From Armatimonadota bacterium (GTDB lineage: Bacteria; Armatimonadota; HRBIN16): a stretch of 64,000 nt of DNA. This document shows positions 1 through 8,192 of the stretch, piece after piece (the stretch's first letter is position 1; the number at the start of each line of letters is the position of its first letter). The DNA is taken from positions 849,086-913,085 of the forward strand of contig BPGU01000003.1 of the NCBI GenBank assembly GCA_026003195.1, written 5' to 3'. The translations under genes and the position numbers were made by a program. Under the pieces are notes generated by a model. The model searched no databases. It saw only the letters and a list, made by a program, of their open reading frames with translations, and was not told where the DNA came from.

Positions 1-15
1 GAGACACAGCAACCT

Positions 16-1428
16 CTATCCCCCGTCCAACTTCCCCACGATGCCGCCTTCGGTCATGGGGCGCGGGTCCAGCAGATGGTCCAGCTGCTCGGCGGTGAGG
101 TCGGTCATCTCCAGAGCGACCTCTTTGAGAGAACGTCCCTCCGCATACGCCCGCTTGGCAATCTGCGCCGCCTTGTCGTAGCCGATGACGGGATTGAGCG
201 CGGTGACCAGAATGGGGTTCTTGCCGACCGCTTCGGCGAGGCGCTCGCGATGGACGGTGAAGCCCGCTACCGCCTTGTCGGCGAAGAGGCGTGCGACGTT
301 GCCCAGAATCGTGATGGACTGCAGCAGGTTGTGCGCGATGAGCGGCAGCATCACGTTCAGCTGGAAATTGCCGCGCTCGTTGCCGATGGATACCGCCAGG
401 TCGTTACCCATCACCTGGGCGCACACCATCATCACCGCCTCACAGATCACCGGGTTCACCTTGCCGGGCATGATACTACTGCCGGGTTGCAAGGCAGGCA
501 GGGCGATCTCTCCCAACCCCGCGATGGGACCGCTGTTCATCCAGCGCAGGTCGTTGGCGATTTTCATCAGCGCGGTGGCGGTGGTCTTCAGATGCCCGCT
601 CAGTTCGGTGGCAGTGTCCATCGCTGACTGTGCCGCGAAGTGGTTATCGCTCTCCACGAAGGGGATACCGGTGCGCTCCGCCAATTTCGCCGCCACGCGC
701 GAGGCAAACTCCGGGTGGGCGTTGATGCCCGTGCCTACCGCTGTGCCGCCGATCGCCAGCTTCGCCAGCCGGGGCAGGCAGCTTTCGATGCGCTCGATAC
801 TTTGTGCCACCTGGTACGCCCAGCCTCCTATCTCCTGGCTCATGCGCACCGGCATCGCATCCATCAGGTGCGTCCTGCCTGTTTTCACCACATCGTCCAG
901 CTCGGCAGCACGCTTCAGCAGCACCTGGTGCAGGTGGCGCAGGGCGGGTAACAGGACCTCCTGCACTTCCAGGTACGCGCTGACGTGAATCGCGGAAGGT
1001 ATCACGTCGTTGGAGGATTGTCCCATGTTCACGTGGTCGTTGGGATGCACCAGCTTGCTGCCGATTTCGCCACCTAAAATCTGCGTGGCGCGGTTGGCTA
1101 TCACCTCGTTAGCGTTCATGTTGGTGGAGGTGCCGGAGCCAGTCTGGAAGATGTCGATGGGGAAGTGTTCGTCCCATCTGCCCTCTGCGACCTCTTGTGC
1201 TGCCTGCTGGATGGCTCGCGCTCTCTGTTCGTCCAGCAGCCCCAGCTCATAGTTCACCTCAGCGGCAGCCCCCTTGATCAGCCCCAGCGCACGGATGAAC
1301 ACACGGGGAAAGCGAATACCACTCACAGGGAAGTTGTCCACAGCACGTTGCGTCTGCGCCCCATACAGTGCACGCGCGGGTACCTGCACCTCGCCCAGAG
1401 AATCGCGTTCGATGCGGTAGTCAGCCAT
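16..1428 (-). CDS. fumC: Fumarate hydratase, class II
   Basis: Interconverts fumarate and L-malate in the cytosolic TCA cycle; class II enzymes are iron-independent homotetramers. The 470-residue length is normal. The N-terminus has the class II 'YGAQTQRA' segment, the centre has '[18 protein letters not shown]' and 'TGRTHLMDA', and the superfamily signature '[11 protein letters not shown]' near residue 318 carries the catalytic loop serine. The ATG at 1428 is preceded by a strong GAGAGGAGG ribosome site. It is transcribed alone toward the window edge. Aspartase is the main alternative, but the overall pattern fits fumarase better. Confidence 0.96.
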   Translation of the reverse strand: MADYRIERDSLGEVQVPARALYGAQTQRAVDNFPVSGIRFPRVFIRALGLIKGAAAEVNYELGLLDEQRARAIQQAAQEVAEGRWDEHFPIDIFQTGSGTSTNMNANEVIANRATQILGGEIGSKLVHPNDHVNMGQSSNDVIPSAIHVSAYLEVQEVLLPALRHLHQVLLKRAAELDDVVKTGRTHLMDAMPVRMSQEIGGWAYQVAQSIERIESCLPRLAKLAIGGTAVGTGINAHPEFASRVAAKLAERTGIPFVESDNHFAAQSAMDTATELSGHLKTTATALMKIANDLRWMNSGPIAGLGEIALPALQPGSSIMPGKVNPVICEAVMMVCAQVMGNDLAVSIGNERGNFQLNVMLPLIAHNLLQSITILGNVARLFADKAVAGFTVHRERLAEAVGKNPILVTALNPVIGYDKAAQIAKRAYAEGRSLKEVALEMTDLTAEQLDHLLDPRPMTEGGIVGKLDGG

Positions 1429-1497
1429 TGTCGTTCGCCTCCTCTCGGTGTATATTTTTCCGAGAGAAGGAGGCTTACCTGCCGGAATGCTCCGACA

Positions 1498-1980
1498 CTA
1501 CCTCGCGAAGATGCTCACCCGCCCCCGCAATACCGTGCCCGCGGGCACTTCGGGAATGAGCACTTCAACGAACGAGGAGTTATACGGCAGATACAGCTCC
1601 GTTCCGTTGATAAACAGCGTATCCTCCAGGGCATAGCCGTTGATGACGTAGAAGTAGATACGACAGTTGCGGGCAGTCTGGTCAATTTCCAGAGTGACAG
1701 GGTTGCTGTAGGTAGTTACCTGTCGCCCGTCTTTGGTGGTGTAGGTCGCGGAAGCCTGTAATTGAAAGGTCTGACGCGGCAGGGGATTCTGCAGACTGAA
1801 GCGCACGGTCTGGACGGTTCCTGTTGGGAAACCGCCGCGCGTCCCCTGAAGGGAAAGCTTTACCGGAAACTCGTTACCGGACTGTGCCCATGCCCGAAGC
1901 AGGGCGTCGGCAGATGTTGGCAGAACCAGCCACACGAGCAGCACCACGCCCCCGAAGAGGCGTGCGACATTCTTTCGCAT
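1498..1980 (-). CDS. Secreted protein of unknown function
   Basis: The ATG at 1980 was chosen because GGGAGGT lies just upstream and the protein then opens with a signal peptide: Arg-Lys, then a hydrophobic core 'LFGGVVLLVWLVLP' and an Ala-type cleavage site near residue 25. The remaining ~135 residues are beta-rich, with alternating hydrophobic residues and Thr/Tyr-rich strands, and look like one extracellular beta-sandwich domain. No catalytic motif is visible. It lies 69 bases upstream of fumC on the same strand, so the two may share a transcript, although their roles look unrelated. The family was not recognised. Confidence 0.7.
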   Translation of the reverse strand: MRKNVARLFGGVVLLVWLVLPTSADALLRAWAQSGNEFPVKLSLQGTRGGFPTGTVQTVRFSLQNPLPRQTFQLQASATYTTKDGRQVTTYSNPVTLEIDQTARNCRIYFYVINGYALEDTLFINGTELYLPYNSSFVEVLIPEVPAGTVLRGRVSIFAR

Positions 1981-2232
1981 CCCATACCTCCCTTTGTCTG
2001 GCAAAAACTCTTTTGTCAGCCCCTTAGGAACGAACCTGTGGGTCTCGGCGGAGAGGGGACTTCTGCCATCGGACGTCTGGTTCCTCAAGTCGCCACCAGC
2101 TATTCTATCACAGGTGCGCAATGACAATCAGTAAGCCAAACCACGATTTCTCCTGTCCGGTAGAGAACGCAGGAATAGCGTGCGCTTCACCCGAAATGAT
2201 AGATACATCGTGCTGGTAGAGGAGAGGATCTC

Positions 2233-4221
2233 TTGAGTCTGCACAGTATCGCCAGTCGGCTCGCTGCGCGTCGGACACAAGAAGAAGTCGCCGAAACAGA
2301 AGCACCTGCGCCCCGTGTGGTCACGTTGCGGGCGGTACTGTTGGGGTTGCCTCTCATTGCTATCAACTGCTTCTGGATTACCGTGGTGGAGGTGCGCCTG
2401 TACACGCTGGACGGCACCTCGTTGCCCCTGTTCATCACACCTATCTTTATGCTGTTCGTGCTGATTATCCTGAACCTGTTGTGGCGGTGGTTGAACCCGC
2501 GCTCTGCCCTGACCCCCGGTGAGCTGTTGACGATATACATCATGCTGGTCACCTCCTCGACGCTGGCGGCGCACGACATGCTGCAGAATATGTTCGGTGT
2601 GCTGGGGCATCCCGTGCAGTTTGCCACCCCGGAAAACAACTGGAAGGCGCTGTGGTTTCAGTATCTGCCCTGGCGGCTGTTCGTGCGGGATGAAAACGTG
2701 TTAAAGGACTTTTATCAGGGCAATGTCTCGCCGTATCGCTGGCATCGTATTCAACCGTTCCTGGAGCCTTTGCTGTTGTGGGCGGTGCTGATTCTCGCGC
2801 TCATCGGCGTCATGCTGGGTGTGAACATCCTGCTGCGTCGCTCGTGGACGGAGCACGAGAGGCTGGTGTTTCCCATCGTGCAGCTGCCTATGGCAATGAC
2901 AGGGCACATCGGCGGGGTGCCCTTCTTCCGCCAGAAGCCGATGTGGATAGGCTTCACTCTCGCCATGGCGATCAGCGGATTGAACGGCATCCACTGGCTG
3001 TATCCTTCCGTGCCTTACATCCAGTACATCAAACTGTACGACCTGCGCCAGCATATCACCAATCGTCCCTGGGATGCGGTGGGCTGGACGCCCATCAGCA
3101 TGTATCCCTTCGGTATCGGGCTGGCGTTCTTCACGCCGCTGGACCTGCAGTTCTCCTGCTGGTTCTTCTATGTGGCACGCAAGCTGTTTCAGGTGATAGG
3201 TGCGGTATTCGGCTGGGATGCCCCAACCAACGTGGGATTTCCCTTCTTCCCGGAGCAGGCGGCAGGCGCGTGGACGGCGCTGGGTATCGTGGTGGTGTAC
3301 GGCGCGCGACGCTACTTCGTGAACGCCTGGCGACAGGCGTGGACGCAAAATCCCGATGACCCCGAAGAGAGCCGTCGCTTCCGCTGGGCGTTCGGGTTGA
3401 TTGCGATGTGTCTGGTGGTGATTATCGTCTTTGCCCAGCAGATAGGACTCTCGCTATGGGTCGGTGCAACCTTCTTCGGTATCTACTTCCTGCTGGCGAT
3501 TACCATCACCCGCGTGCGCGCCGAACTGGGCACGCCCCACGAGATTTACTTTGTCAATCCCAATCGCATGATGACCGCCCTCTTCGGTAGCCAGACCATC
3601 GGCTCGCGCGACCTGACGCTGATTCAAACCCTGTACTGGTTCAACCGGGGTTATCGCTCACACCCCATGCCCAATCAGCTGGAGGCGATGAAGATGTTCG
3701 AGGGTTATCCGAAATCGCTCAACAGGCTGATCGGGGTGATCGTGGTCGCCACACTGTTCGGTTTCGTGGCTACCTGCTGGGCGAATCTGCATGTGACCTA
3801 CCGAGCCGGGGCAGACGCGAAGGCGGTGGGCTTCAAGGACTGGCTGGGCTGGGAGTCTTTTGGCTGGCTAACCAACTGGATGAACGCGCCGGTGAAACGC
3901 GAGAGCACCCGCATTGGATACATGGTAGGAGGTTTCTTTATCGTGGTCTTCCTGCGCCTGATGCGCAACGTGTTCCTGTGGTGGCCTCTGCACCCGGCGG
4001 GCTACGCCCTGGCGGTTTCCTATGCGATGGACTACTTCTGGTTCAACTTCTTCATCGCATGGGTGATTAAGGGCTTGCTCATTCGCTACGGCGGGATGCG
4101 TGCACACAACATCGCCGTGCCCTTCTTCCTTGGGCTGATTCTGGGCGATTACACGATGGGGTCGCTGTGGAGCATCCTCGGCGCGGTGATGGATGTGCAG
4201 ACATACAAGATATACATCTAA
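2233..4221 (+). CDS. Large polytopic membrane protein, DUF6785/DUF6784-like
   Basis: A 662-residue integral membrane protein with about 14 hydrophobic segments spread along its length and an ~35-residue cytosolic N-terminus. It starts at a TTG (2233) behind a GGAGAGG ribosome site; no ATG fits the conserved N-terminus better. Length and recurrent patterns ('PGELLTIYIMLV', 'FPIVQLP', 'ITRVRAELGTPHEI', 'LGLILGDYTMGSLWS') match the DUF6785/DUF6784 proteins of Armatimonadota, Planctomycetes and Verrucomicrobia, whose function is unknown. A paralogue lies at 44114-46081 and shares the same landmarks in the same order. A transporter or polymer-export role is possible but only inferred. Confidence 0.85.
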   Translation: MSLHSIASRLAARRTQEEVAETEAPAPRVVTLRAVLLGLPLIAINCFWITVVEVRLYTLDGTSLPLFITPIFMLFVLIILNLLWRWLNPRSALTPGELLTIYIMLVTSSTLAAHDMLQNMFGVLGHPVQFATPENNWKALWFQYLPWRLFVRDENVLKDFYQGNVSPYRWHRIQPFLEPLLLWAVLILALIGVMLGVNILLRRSWTEHERLVFPIVQLPMAMTGHIGGVPFFRQKPMWIGFTLAMAISGLNGIHWLYPSVPYIQYIKLYDLRQHITNRPWDAVGWTPISMYPFGIGLAFFTPLDLQFSCWFFYVARKLFQVIGAVFGWDAPTNVGFPFFPEQAAGAWTALGIVVVYGARRYFVNAWRQAWTQNPDDPEESRRFRWAFGLIAMCLVVIIVFAQQIGLSLWVGATFFGIYFLLAITITRVRAELGTPHEIYFVNPNRMMTALFGSQTIGSRDLTLIQTLYWFNRGYRSHPMPNQLEAMKMFEGYPKSLNRLIGVIVVATLFGFVATCWANLHVTYRAGADAKAVGFKDWLGWESFGWLTNWMNAPVKRESTRIGYMVGGFFIVVFLRLMRNVFLWWPLHPAGYALAVSYAMDYFWFNFFIAWVIKGLLIRYGGMRAHNIAVPFFLGLILGDYTMGSLWSILGAVMDVQTYKIYI

Positions 4222-4235
4222 CGCGCCCTGTCTGG

Positions 4236-4262
4236 AGGGCGAGGCTCCTGCCGAGCCGTTGG
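4236..4262 (+). repeat. Dispersed palindromic repeat, short copy
   Basis: The sequence AGGGCGAGGCTCCTGCCGAG followed by CCGTTGG contains the inverted repeat GGCTC/GAGCC around CTGCC. Related copies lie at 7912, 16491-16518 (reverse) and 35187 (reverse), always between genes. This copy follows the DUF6785-type gene by 15 bases and could act as a transcript-end hairpin. Confidence 0.7.
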
Positions 4263-4358
4263 GAGATGTAGTGTTCGGCTCACCCGGATGTTCGACCTCC
4301 CGACCTGCGAGCTTGACATCCATGTTCGCTATTTCTAAAATGGTGGCAAGGGGAAAAT

Positions 4359-4500
4359 ATGTGGGACGAAGTACTCATCGGGCGATTTCGCTCCATGGAG
4401 GAGCAGCGGATAAGGCTGTTGCCTCTAACGGTAATATACGGACCGGCGAGCTCTGGGAAGTCCAGTTTACTCCATGCCCTGTTCGTATTGAAAAACTTTG
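4359..4500 (+). pseudogene. Truncated 5' end of an AAA-type ATPase gene
   Basis: From the ATG at 4359 the frame encodes an OLD/RecF-like N-terminus: an 'IGRFRSMEEQRIRLLPLTVI' strand pattern followed by a perfect Walker A, 'GPASSGKSSLL', and then 'HALFVLKN'. Full-length relatives have several hundred residues with Walker B and signature regions. Here the frame runs into unrelated, repeat-like sequence after about 46 codons and stops at 4562. It is best read as the remnant of an ATPase gene whose body was lost. The surrounding ~390 bases (4222-4611) hold nothing else recognisable apart from the short palindrome at 4236. Confidence 0.6.
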
Positions 4501-4611
4501 TTTGTCATCCCGACCGCGAAAGAGGCGAATTCTTTTCCTTCGGTTGCTCACCAAGACGATAAGAACGCGGAACACCCAGCAGAAAATGTCTGTGTTTGCG
4601 AGACAGTTTCG

Positions 4612-5940
4612 GTGCATTGGATAAAAAGGACGATTTATCCATTTTGGCCTGTTTCTCTTATCCTTCTTGCCAACCTGCCCGGGTGGAGGCAGGTGATGGC
4701 GGAGGCTCCTTTACGCGCAGACACCGATACCGCTGCCATGCTGGACGCGATGCAGGCGACGGGTGGACTGCACGGCTGGTGGCGATGGTTCGTGGGCGAC
4801 TGGTTCCTGCATAATGGCTTCTACCGTCCCGTCACCTGCCTCTCCCTGCTGATAGACTACGCCCTGTACGGCGAAAGTGGCTGGGGTTACCGGCTCACGA
4901 ACTGGTTGCTCGCGGTATTGACGGCAATCGGTTTATACGTGCTGTTGCAGTGGTTTGCCCGCCGATGGTTGTCTCCGGTTCTAGCAGAAGAACGGTGGGG
5001 CAGGCTTTTGGCTCTGGCCGGAGCGGTTGCGTTCAGTCTCCAGCAGACGGACGCGCTGACCACGCTTCGAGCGATATCCGCCTGGTGGCTGGTTGCGCTA
5101 TGGGGGCTTGTCTACTGGCGTGCGTGGCAGGCGCGCACGTGGAAAGCCTGGCTGCGCCAGCACTGGTGGCACCTCTGGCTGGGGGCGGGAGCTGTCTTCT
5201 GGGGTTGGGATAGACTGACGCATAGCGGTTTCGAACGCCTGATCGTGTGGGTTCCCTCGCGCACCGCACTGCTGGCAACCTGCTTGGGAGTATGGAGCAT
5301 CTGGTCGCTGATTCGCTGGGCAGATACAGGGCGATTACGGTTGCTTGGGCTGACGTGCCTGTTGTACGCGGGTGCGGTCGGCGCCTACGAGCAGCCTCTC
5401 TTGCTGGCTCCTGCAGTGGCAGTGCTTGCCGTCGCCAGGCGCAGGGAGTGGGGATGGCGTGGGGATGTCGCTCTGATTGCCCTCGCCGCAATAGTCACAG
5501 GCTATCTCACGTTGCGTTTCGTACTTCTTCCCACCACCCTCAGCGGTTATCAGCAACAACAGCTGCGCTCTTCCCCTGCTTTAGGCATATACCATTTGCT
5601 GCAGACGCTTTTGCCCGTGCTGAGCCACTTCCGCTACTGGACGAGCGTTGGGCTGAATCCTTACTTGTTCTTCTTCAAGGAAGCCTGGGACACCCTGATT
5701 GCCGACCTTGCCTTCGCGGGCGTGCTGGTGGCATTCTGGCGTTCGTGGCGCTGGTTCGGCTGGTGGTTGCTGTGGCAGGGGTTGACCTATCTGCCGATGA
5801 GTCTGCTGCATCCGTTCGAGCACTACTACTACCTGCCGCAGATAGGGCAGAATGCTGTAGACCTCGCGCTGATGGCGTGGGGGTGGAGGTACGCACTCCA
5901 GGTCCTGTCCATGTGCCAGAAGCAGGAAACCTCTGCGTAA
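4612..5940 (+). CDS. Polytopic membrane protein, GT39/TMTC-like glycosyltransferase
   Basis: A membrane protein of ~442 residues with about ten hydrophobic segments. The N-terminal region resembles GT39-like polyprenyl-phosphate-sugar transferases: an acidic first luminal loop ('LRADTDTA'), then 'FYRPVTCLSLLIDYALYG' and 'YRLTNWLLAVL', as in PMT/TMTC proteins. Such enzymes move a sugar from a lipid carrier to a protein or glycan on the outer face of the membrane. The frame is open back to 4498, but those codons are repeat-derived, so I chose the GTG at 4612, just before the first membrane segment. Its ribosome site is weak and the start is uncertain. The acceptor is unknown. Confidence 0.65.
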   Translation: MHWIKRTIYPFWPVSLILLANLPGWRQVMAEAPLRADTDTAAMLDAMQATGGLHGWWRWFVGDWFLHNGFYRPVTCLSLLIDYALYGESGWGYRLTNWLLAVLTAIGLYVLLQWFARRWLSPVLAEERWGRLLALAGAVAFSLQQTDALTTLRAISAWWLVALWGLVYWRAWQARTWKAWLRQHWWHLWLGAGAVFWGWDRLTHSGFERLIVWVPSRTALLATCLGVWSIWSLIRWADTGRLRLLGLTCLLYAGAVGAYEQPLLLAPAVAVLAVARRREWGWRGDVALIALAAIVTGYLTLRFVLLPTTLSGYQQQQLRSSPALGIYHLLQTLLPVLSHFRYWTSVGLNPYLFFFKEAWDTLIADLAFAGVLVAFWRSWRWFGWWLLWQGLTYLPMSLLHPFEHYYYLPQIGQNAVDLALMAWGWRYALQVLSMCQKQETSA

Positions 5941-5943
5941 CAT

Positions 5944-5973
5944 TTGAACACCTTCGGGAGAATGGGGTATACT
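5944..5973 (+). promoter_or_regulatory. Sigma-70-type promoter of the ubiE-hepT operon
   Basis: TTGAAC (5944-5949) and TATACT (5968-5973) are separated by 18 bases and placed about 45 bases before the GTG start at 6017. This is the best promoter match ahead of this operon. Confidence 0.65.
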
Positions 5974-6016
5974 GGTTACAACGGTTTGTGAAGAAAAGCT
6001 ACAAGCAGGAGAAGGC

Positions 6017-6754
6017 GTGGTAGAGACGGCTCAGGATGAACTGAATATCGCTGGAGAGCGCAAACGCTCCTACGTGCGTGACCTGTTCGCACGGGTCGCG
6101 CCACGTTATGACCTGCTCAACTCTGTGTTGAGCCTGCGAGTGCATTACTACTGGCGCGAGAAGGCGGCGAGAGCAGCGTGCTTGCACCCCGGCGATGCCG
6201 CTCTGGACGTATGCACCGGCACGGCGGAACTCGCCATTCGTCTGTCAAAAGATGTGGGGGAGAAGGGAATGGTGGTCGGCGTGGATTTCTGCGAGCCGAT
6301 GTTGCGATTGGGACAACGCAAGATAAGCAGACTTGCGGACAGACGGCATATTACTCTGGTGCTTGCCGATGCGCTACAGCTGCCCTTTGACTCTGGCTCC
6401 TTTGAAGCGGTTACGGTGGCTTTTGGTATCCGCAACGTAGCGGATACATACAGAGCCTTTGCAGAGATGTGGCGCGTCTTGAAGCCGGGCGGACGAGTGG
6501 TCTGCTTGGAGTTCTCCCTGCCTCGGCACGGCATCTTCCGTTTACTGTATGGCTTCTATTTCTATCGCCTGCTTCCCTGGATAGGAGGACTGTTGAGCCA
6601 TCGAGACGCCTATACTTACCTGCCGGAGTCGGTGCGCCGTTTCCCCGAACGCGAGGGGCTGGCTCAAATCATGCGTGAAGCAGGATTCACCGAAGTCGCA
6701 TGGCAAGAGATGACCTTTGGCATCGTCTGTGTTTATTCTGGAGTTAAAAGATGA
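6017..6754 (+). CDS. ubiE: Demethylmenaquinone methyltransferase (UbiE/MenG)
   Basis: SAM-dependent C-methyltransferase for the last step of menaquinone (or the C-methylation of ubiquinone) synthesis. The 245-residue length is typical. Motifs are 'LNSVLSLRVHYYWREKA' near the N-terminus, the SAM-binding 'DVCTGTAEL' near residue 65, 'VGVDFCEPML', 'ADALQLPFDSGSFEAVTVAFGIRN' and 'EMWRVLKPGGR'. It starts at a GTG (6017) behind AGGAGAAG. Its last four bases (ATGA) overlap the start of the polyprenyl diphosphate synthase, so the head group and side chain of the quinone are made from one operon. Menaquinone is more likely than ubiquinone in this lineage. Confidence 0.93.
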   Translation: MVETAQDELNIAGERKRSYVRDLFARVAPRYDLLNSVLSLRVHYYWREKAARAACLHPGDAALDVCTGTAELAIRLSKDVGEKGMVVGVDFCEPMLRLGQRKISRLADRRHITLVLADALQLPFDSGSFEAVTVAFGIRNVADTYRAFAEMWRVLKPGGRVVCLEFSLPRHGIFRLLYGFYFYRLLPWIGGLLSHRDAYTYLPESVRRFPEREGLAQIMREAGFTEVAWQEMTFGIVCVYSGVKR

Positions 6755-7767
6755 GCACGGCTATATCGACCACAACCCTGCCTTCCGATCGCAATATTGC
6801 CAAGCTGCTGGATATCATCCAGCCAGACCTGCACGCGGTGGATGAATGCATCCGCGAGGAGATATCTTCTCCTGTGCGCACCATCAGCTCGCTGGGGGAG
6901 CACGTACTCTCGTCGGGGGGGAAACGGTTGCGTCCCGCGCTGGTTTGTCTGAGTGCGTACGCGACCGGACTACCTGTGGACAAAACCAGGCTTATCCCGC
7001 TGGCGGCAGCAGCAGAGCTGATGCACATGGCAACTCTCATTCACGACGACGTAGTGGATAACACCACCACACGGCGTGGTCGCCCCACAGCCAGCGCACT
7101 GTTCGGTAATGGTATTACGGTGCTGACGGGCGATTACTTGCTGGCAAAGTCGATGCACCTGCTCGTCAAAGATGGTGACCTCTCGATTATCCGCACGGTG
7201 CTGCAGGTGGCTATCGAGATGAGCGAGGGTGAAGTACTGCAGATGGTTTATGCTAATGATGCCTCTATCTCTGAGCAAACCTACTTTGACATCATTCGCA
7301 AGAAGACGGCGATATTTATCCAGGGGTGCTGCCAAACAGGTGCCATGGTAGCCGGAGCACCACAGTCTCTGGTGGAAGCCCTGTCTCGGTATGGCTATCA
7401 TATCGGCATGGCATTCCAGATTGCCGACGACCTGCTGGACTATACAGGCAGTCCGGTTCGCATGGGAAAGCCCGCAGGCAGCGACCTGCGGGAGGGGAAG
7501 TTTACTCTGCCCCTGATTATTGCCCTGCGGGAGTCGGAAACAGCCGACCGCGAGAAGCTGCTGCAACTCCTCGAGACGCCACCCAAAGACGGGGAGCTGC
7601 AGCAGGTGATTGAGATAATCCACCGCTACGACGGTTTTGCTCGTACACTGTCTGTTGCAGCCAGCCACGCTCGCCAGGCGGCAGAAGCACTGGCGTTGCT
7701 GCCTCCTAGTGCGATTCGCGATAGCCTGGCGGCATTGTGTGACTATGTGGTGCACCGGGAAAGCTGA
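6751..7767 (+). CDS. Long-chain polyprenyl diphosphate synthase (HepT/IspB type)
   Basis: Condenses isopentenyl diphosphate onto an allylic diphosphate to make the C30-C40 side chain of menaquinone. The 338-residue protein has the first aspartate-rich motif in 'LIHDDVVDNTTTRRGRPT' near residue 95, the GGKRLRP substrate loop near residue 54, and the second motif 'FQIADDLLDYTG' near residue 225. Small or medium residues upstream of the first DDxxD fit a long-chain product. The start codon overlaps the ubiE stop (ATGA), which implies translational coupling. Chain length cannot be read exactly from sequence. Confidence 0.92.
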   Translation: MSTAISTTTLPSDRNIAKLLDIIQPDLHAVDECIREEISSPVRTISSLGEHVLSSGGKRLRPALVCLSAYATGLPVDKTRLIPLAAAAELMHMATLIHDDVVDNTTTRRGRPTASALFGNGITVLTGDYLLAKSMHLLVKDGDLSIIRTVLQVAIEMSEGEVLQMVYANDASISEQTYFDIIRKKTAIFIQGCCQTGAMVAGAPQSLVEALSRYGYHIGMAFQIADDLLDYTGSPVRMGKPAGSDLREGKFTLPLIIALRESETADREKLLQLLETPPKDGELQQVIEIIHRYDGFARTLSVAASHARQAAEALALLPPSAIRDSLAALCDYVVHRES

Positions 7768-7911
7768 AGGCTCTCTAACGGATGCGACCATTGCCCCGAA
7801 TTGCGTTGCTGCGCTAACGGTGGTATGCCACAATCTGTTCTCTGAGACCACCCCTCCTTTTCAACGGGATTCTATTAGTCTGTCCCAGCGTGATACCTGC
7901 TCTCCCATGTG

Positions 7912-8035
7912 AAGGGCGAGGCTCCAGCTGAGCCATTGGTGTGGAATCTGACCCCCTCGCCCCTTTCGCTGCACGGGACGGGGGTGAGGTTGGTGTGGCG
8001 CAGGGGATGGCTTCGCCGCTGCGCGGCTCGCAAGG
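7912..8035 (+). repeat. Dispersed palindromic element, long copy
   Basis: A ~124-base intergenic element. It begins with the AAGGGCGAGGCTCC..GAGCC palindrome and ends with GAGGTT..TGGCGCAGG followed by GATGGCTTCGC; in between is a C-rich/G-rich hairpin. The same two ends, in the same order, occur at 16358-16518 on the opposite strand with a different middle. No protein is encoded. It occupies much of the 425-base gap between the polyprenyl synthase and the GH94 gene. Confidence 0.65.
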
Positions 8036-8147
8036 GCATAAAGGTTGCGACGGAACGCGCCGTTGACAAGATGGACGCTGGACAGGCCGCTAGGGTAGCA
8101 GGAAACTACCCGGTGCAAGGTTAATAGATTTTCGTCTATGGATTTGC

Positions 8148-8159
8148 TGAACCGGTTAA
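8148..8159 (+). promoter_or_regulatory. Putative LacI-type operator upstream of the GH94 gene
   Basis: TGAACCGGTTAA is a near-perfect palindrome (ideal TTAACCGGTTAA) centred 40 bases before the start at 8193. Related sites lie at 10612 and 12830 ahead of two other carbohydrate/surface genes. The CG-centred palindrome is typical of LacI-family sugar regulators. No regulator gene lies in this window. No convincing -35/-10 pair was seen for this gene. Confidence 0.5.
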
Positions 8160-8192
8160 TATCTGAAGACTGCCCGCGAGGTGTCCTGCGCC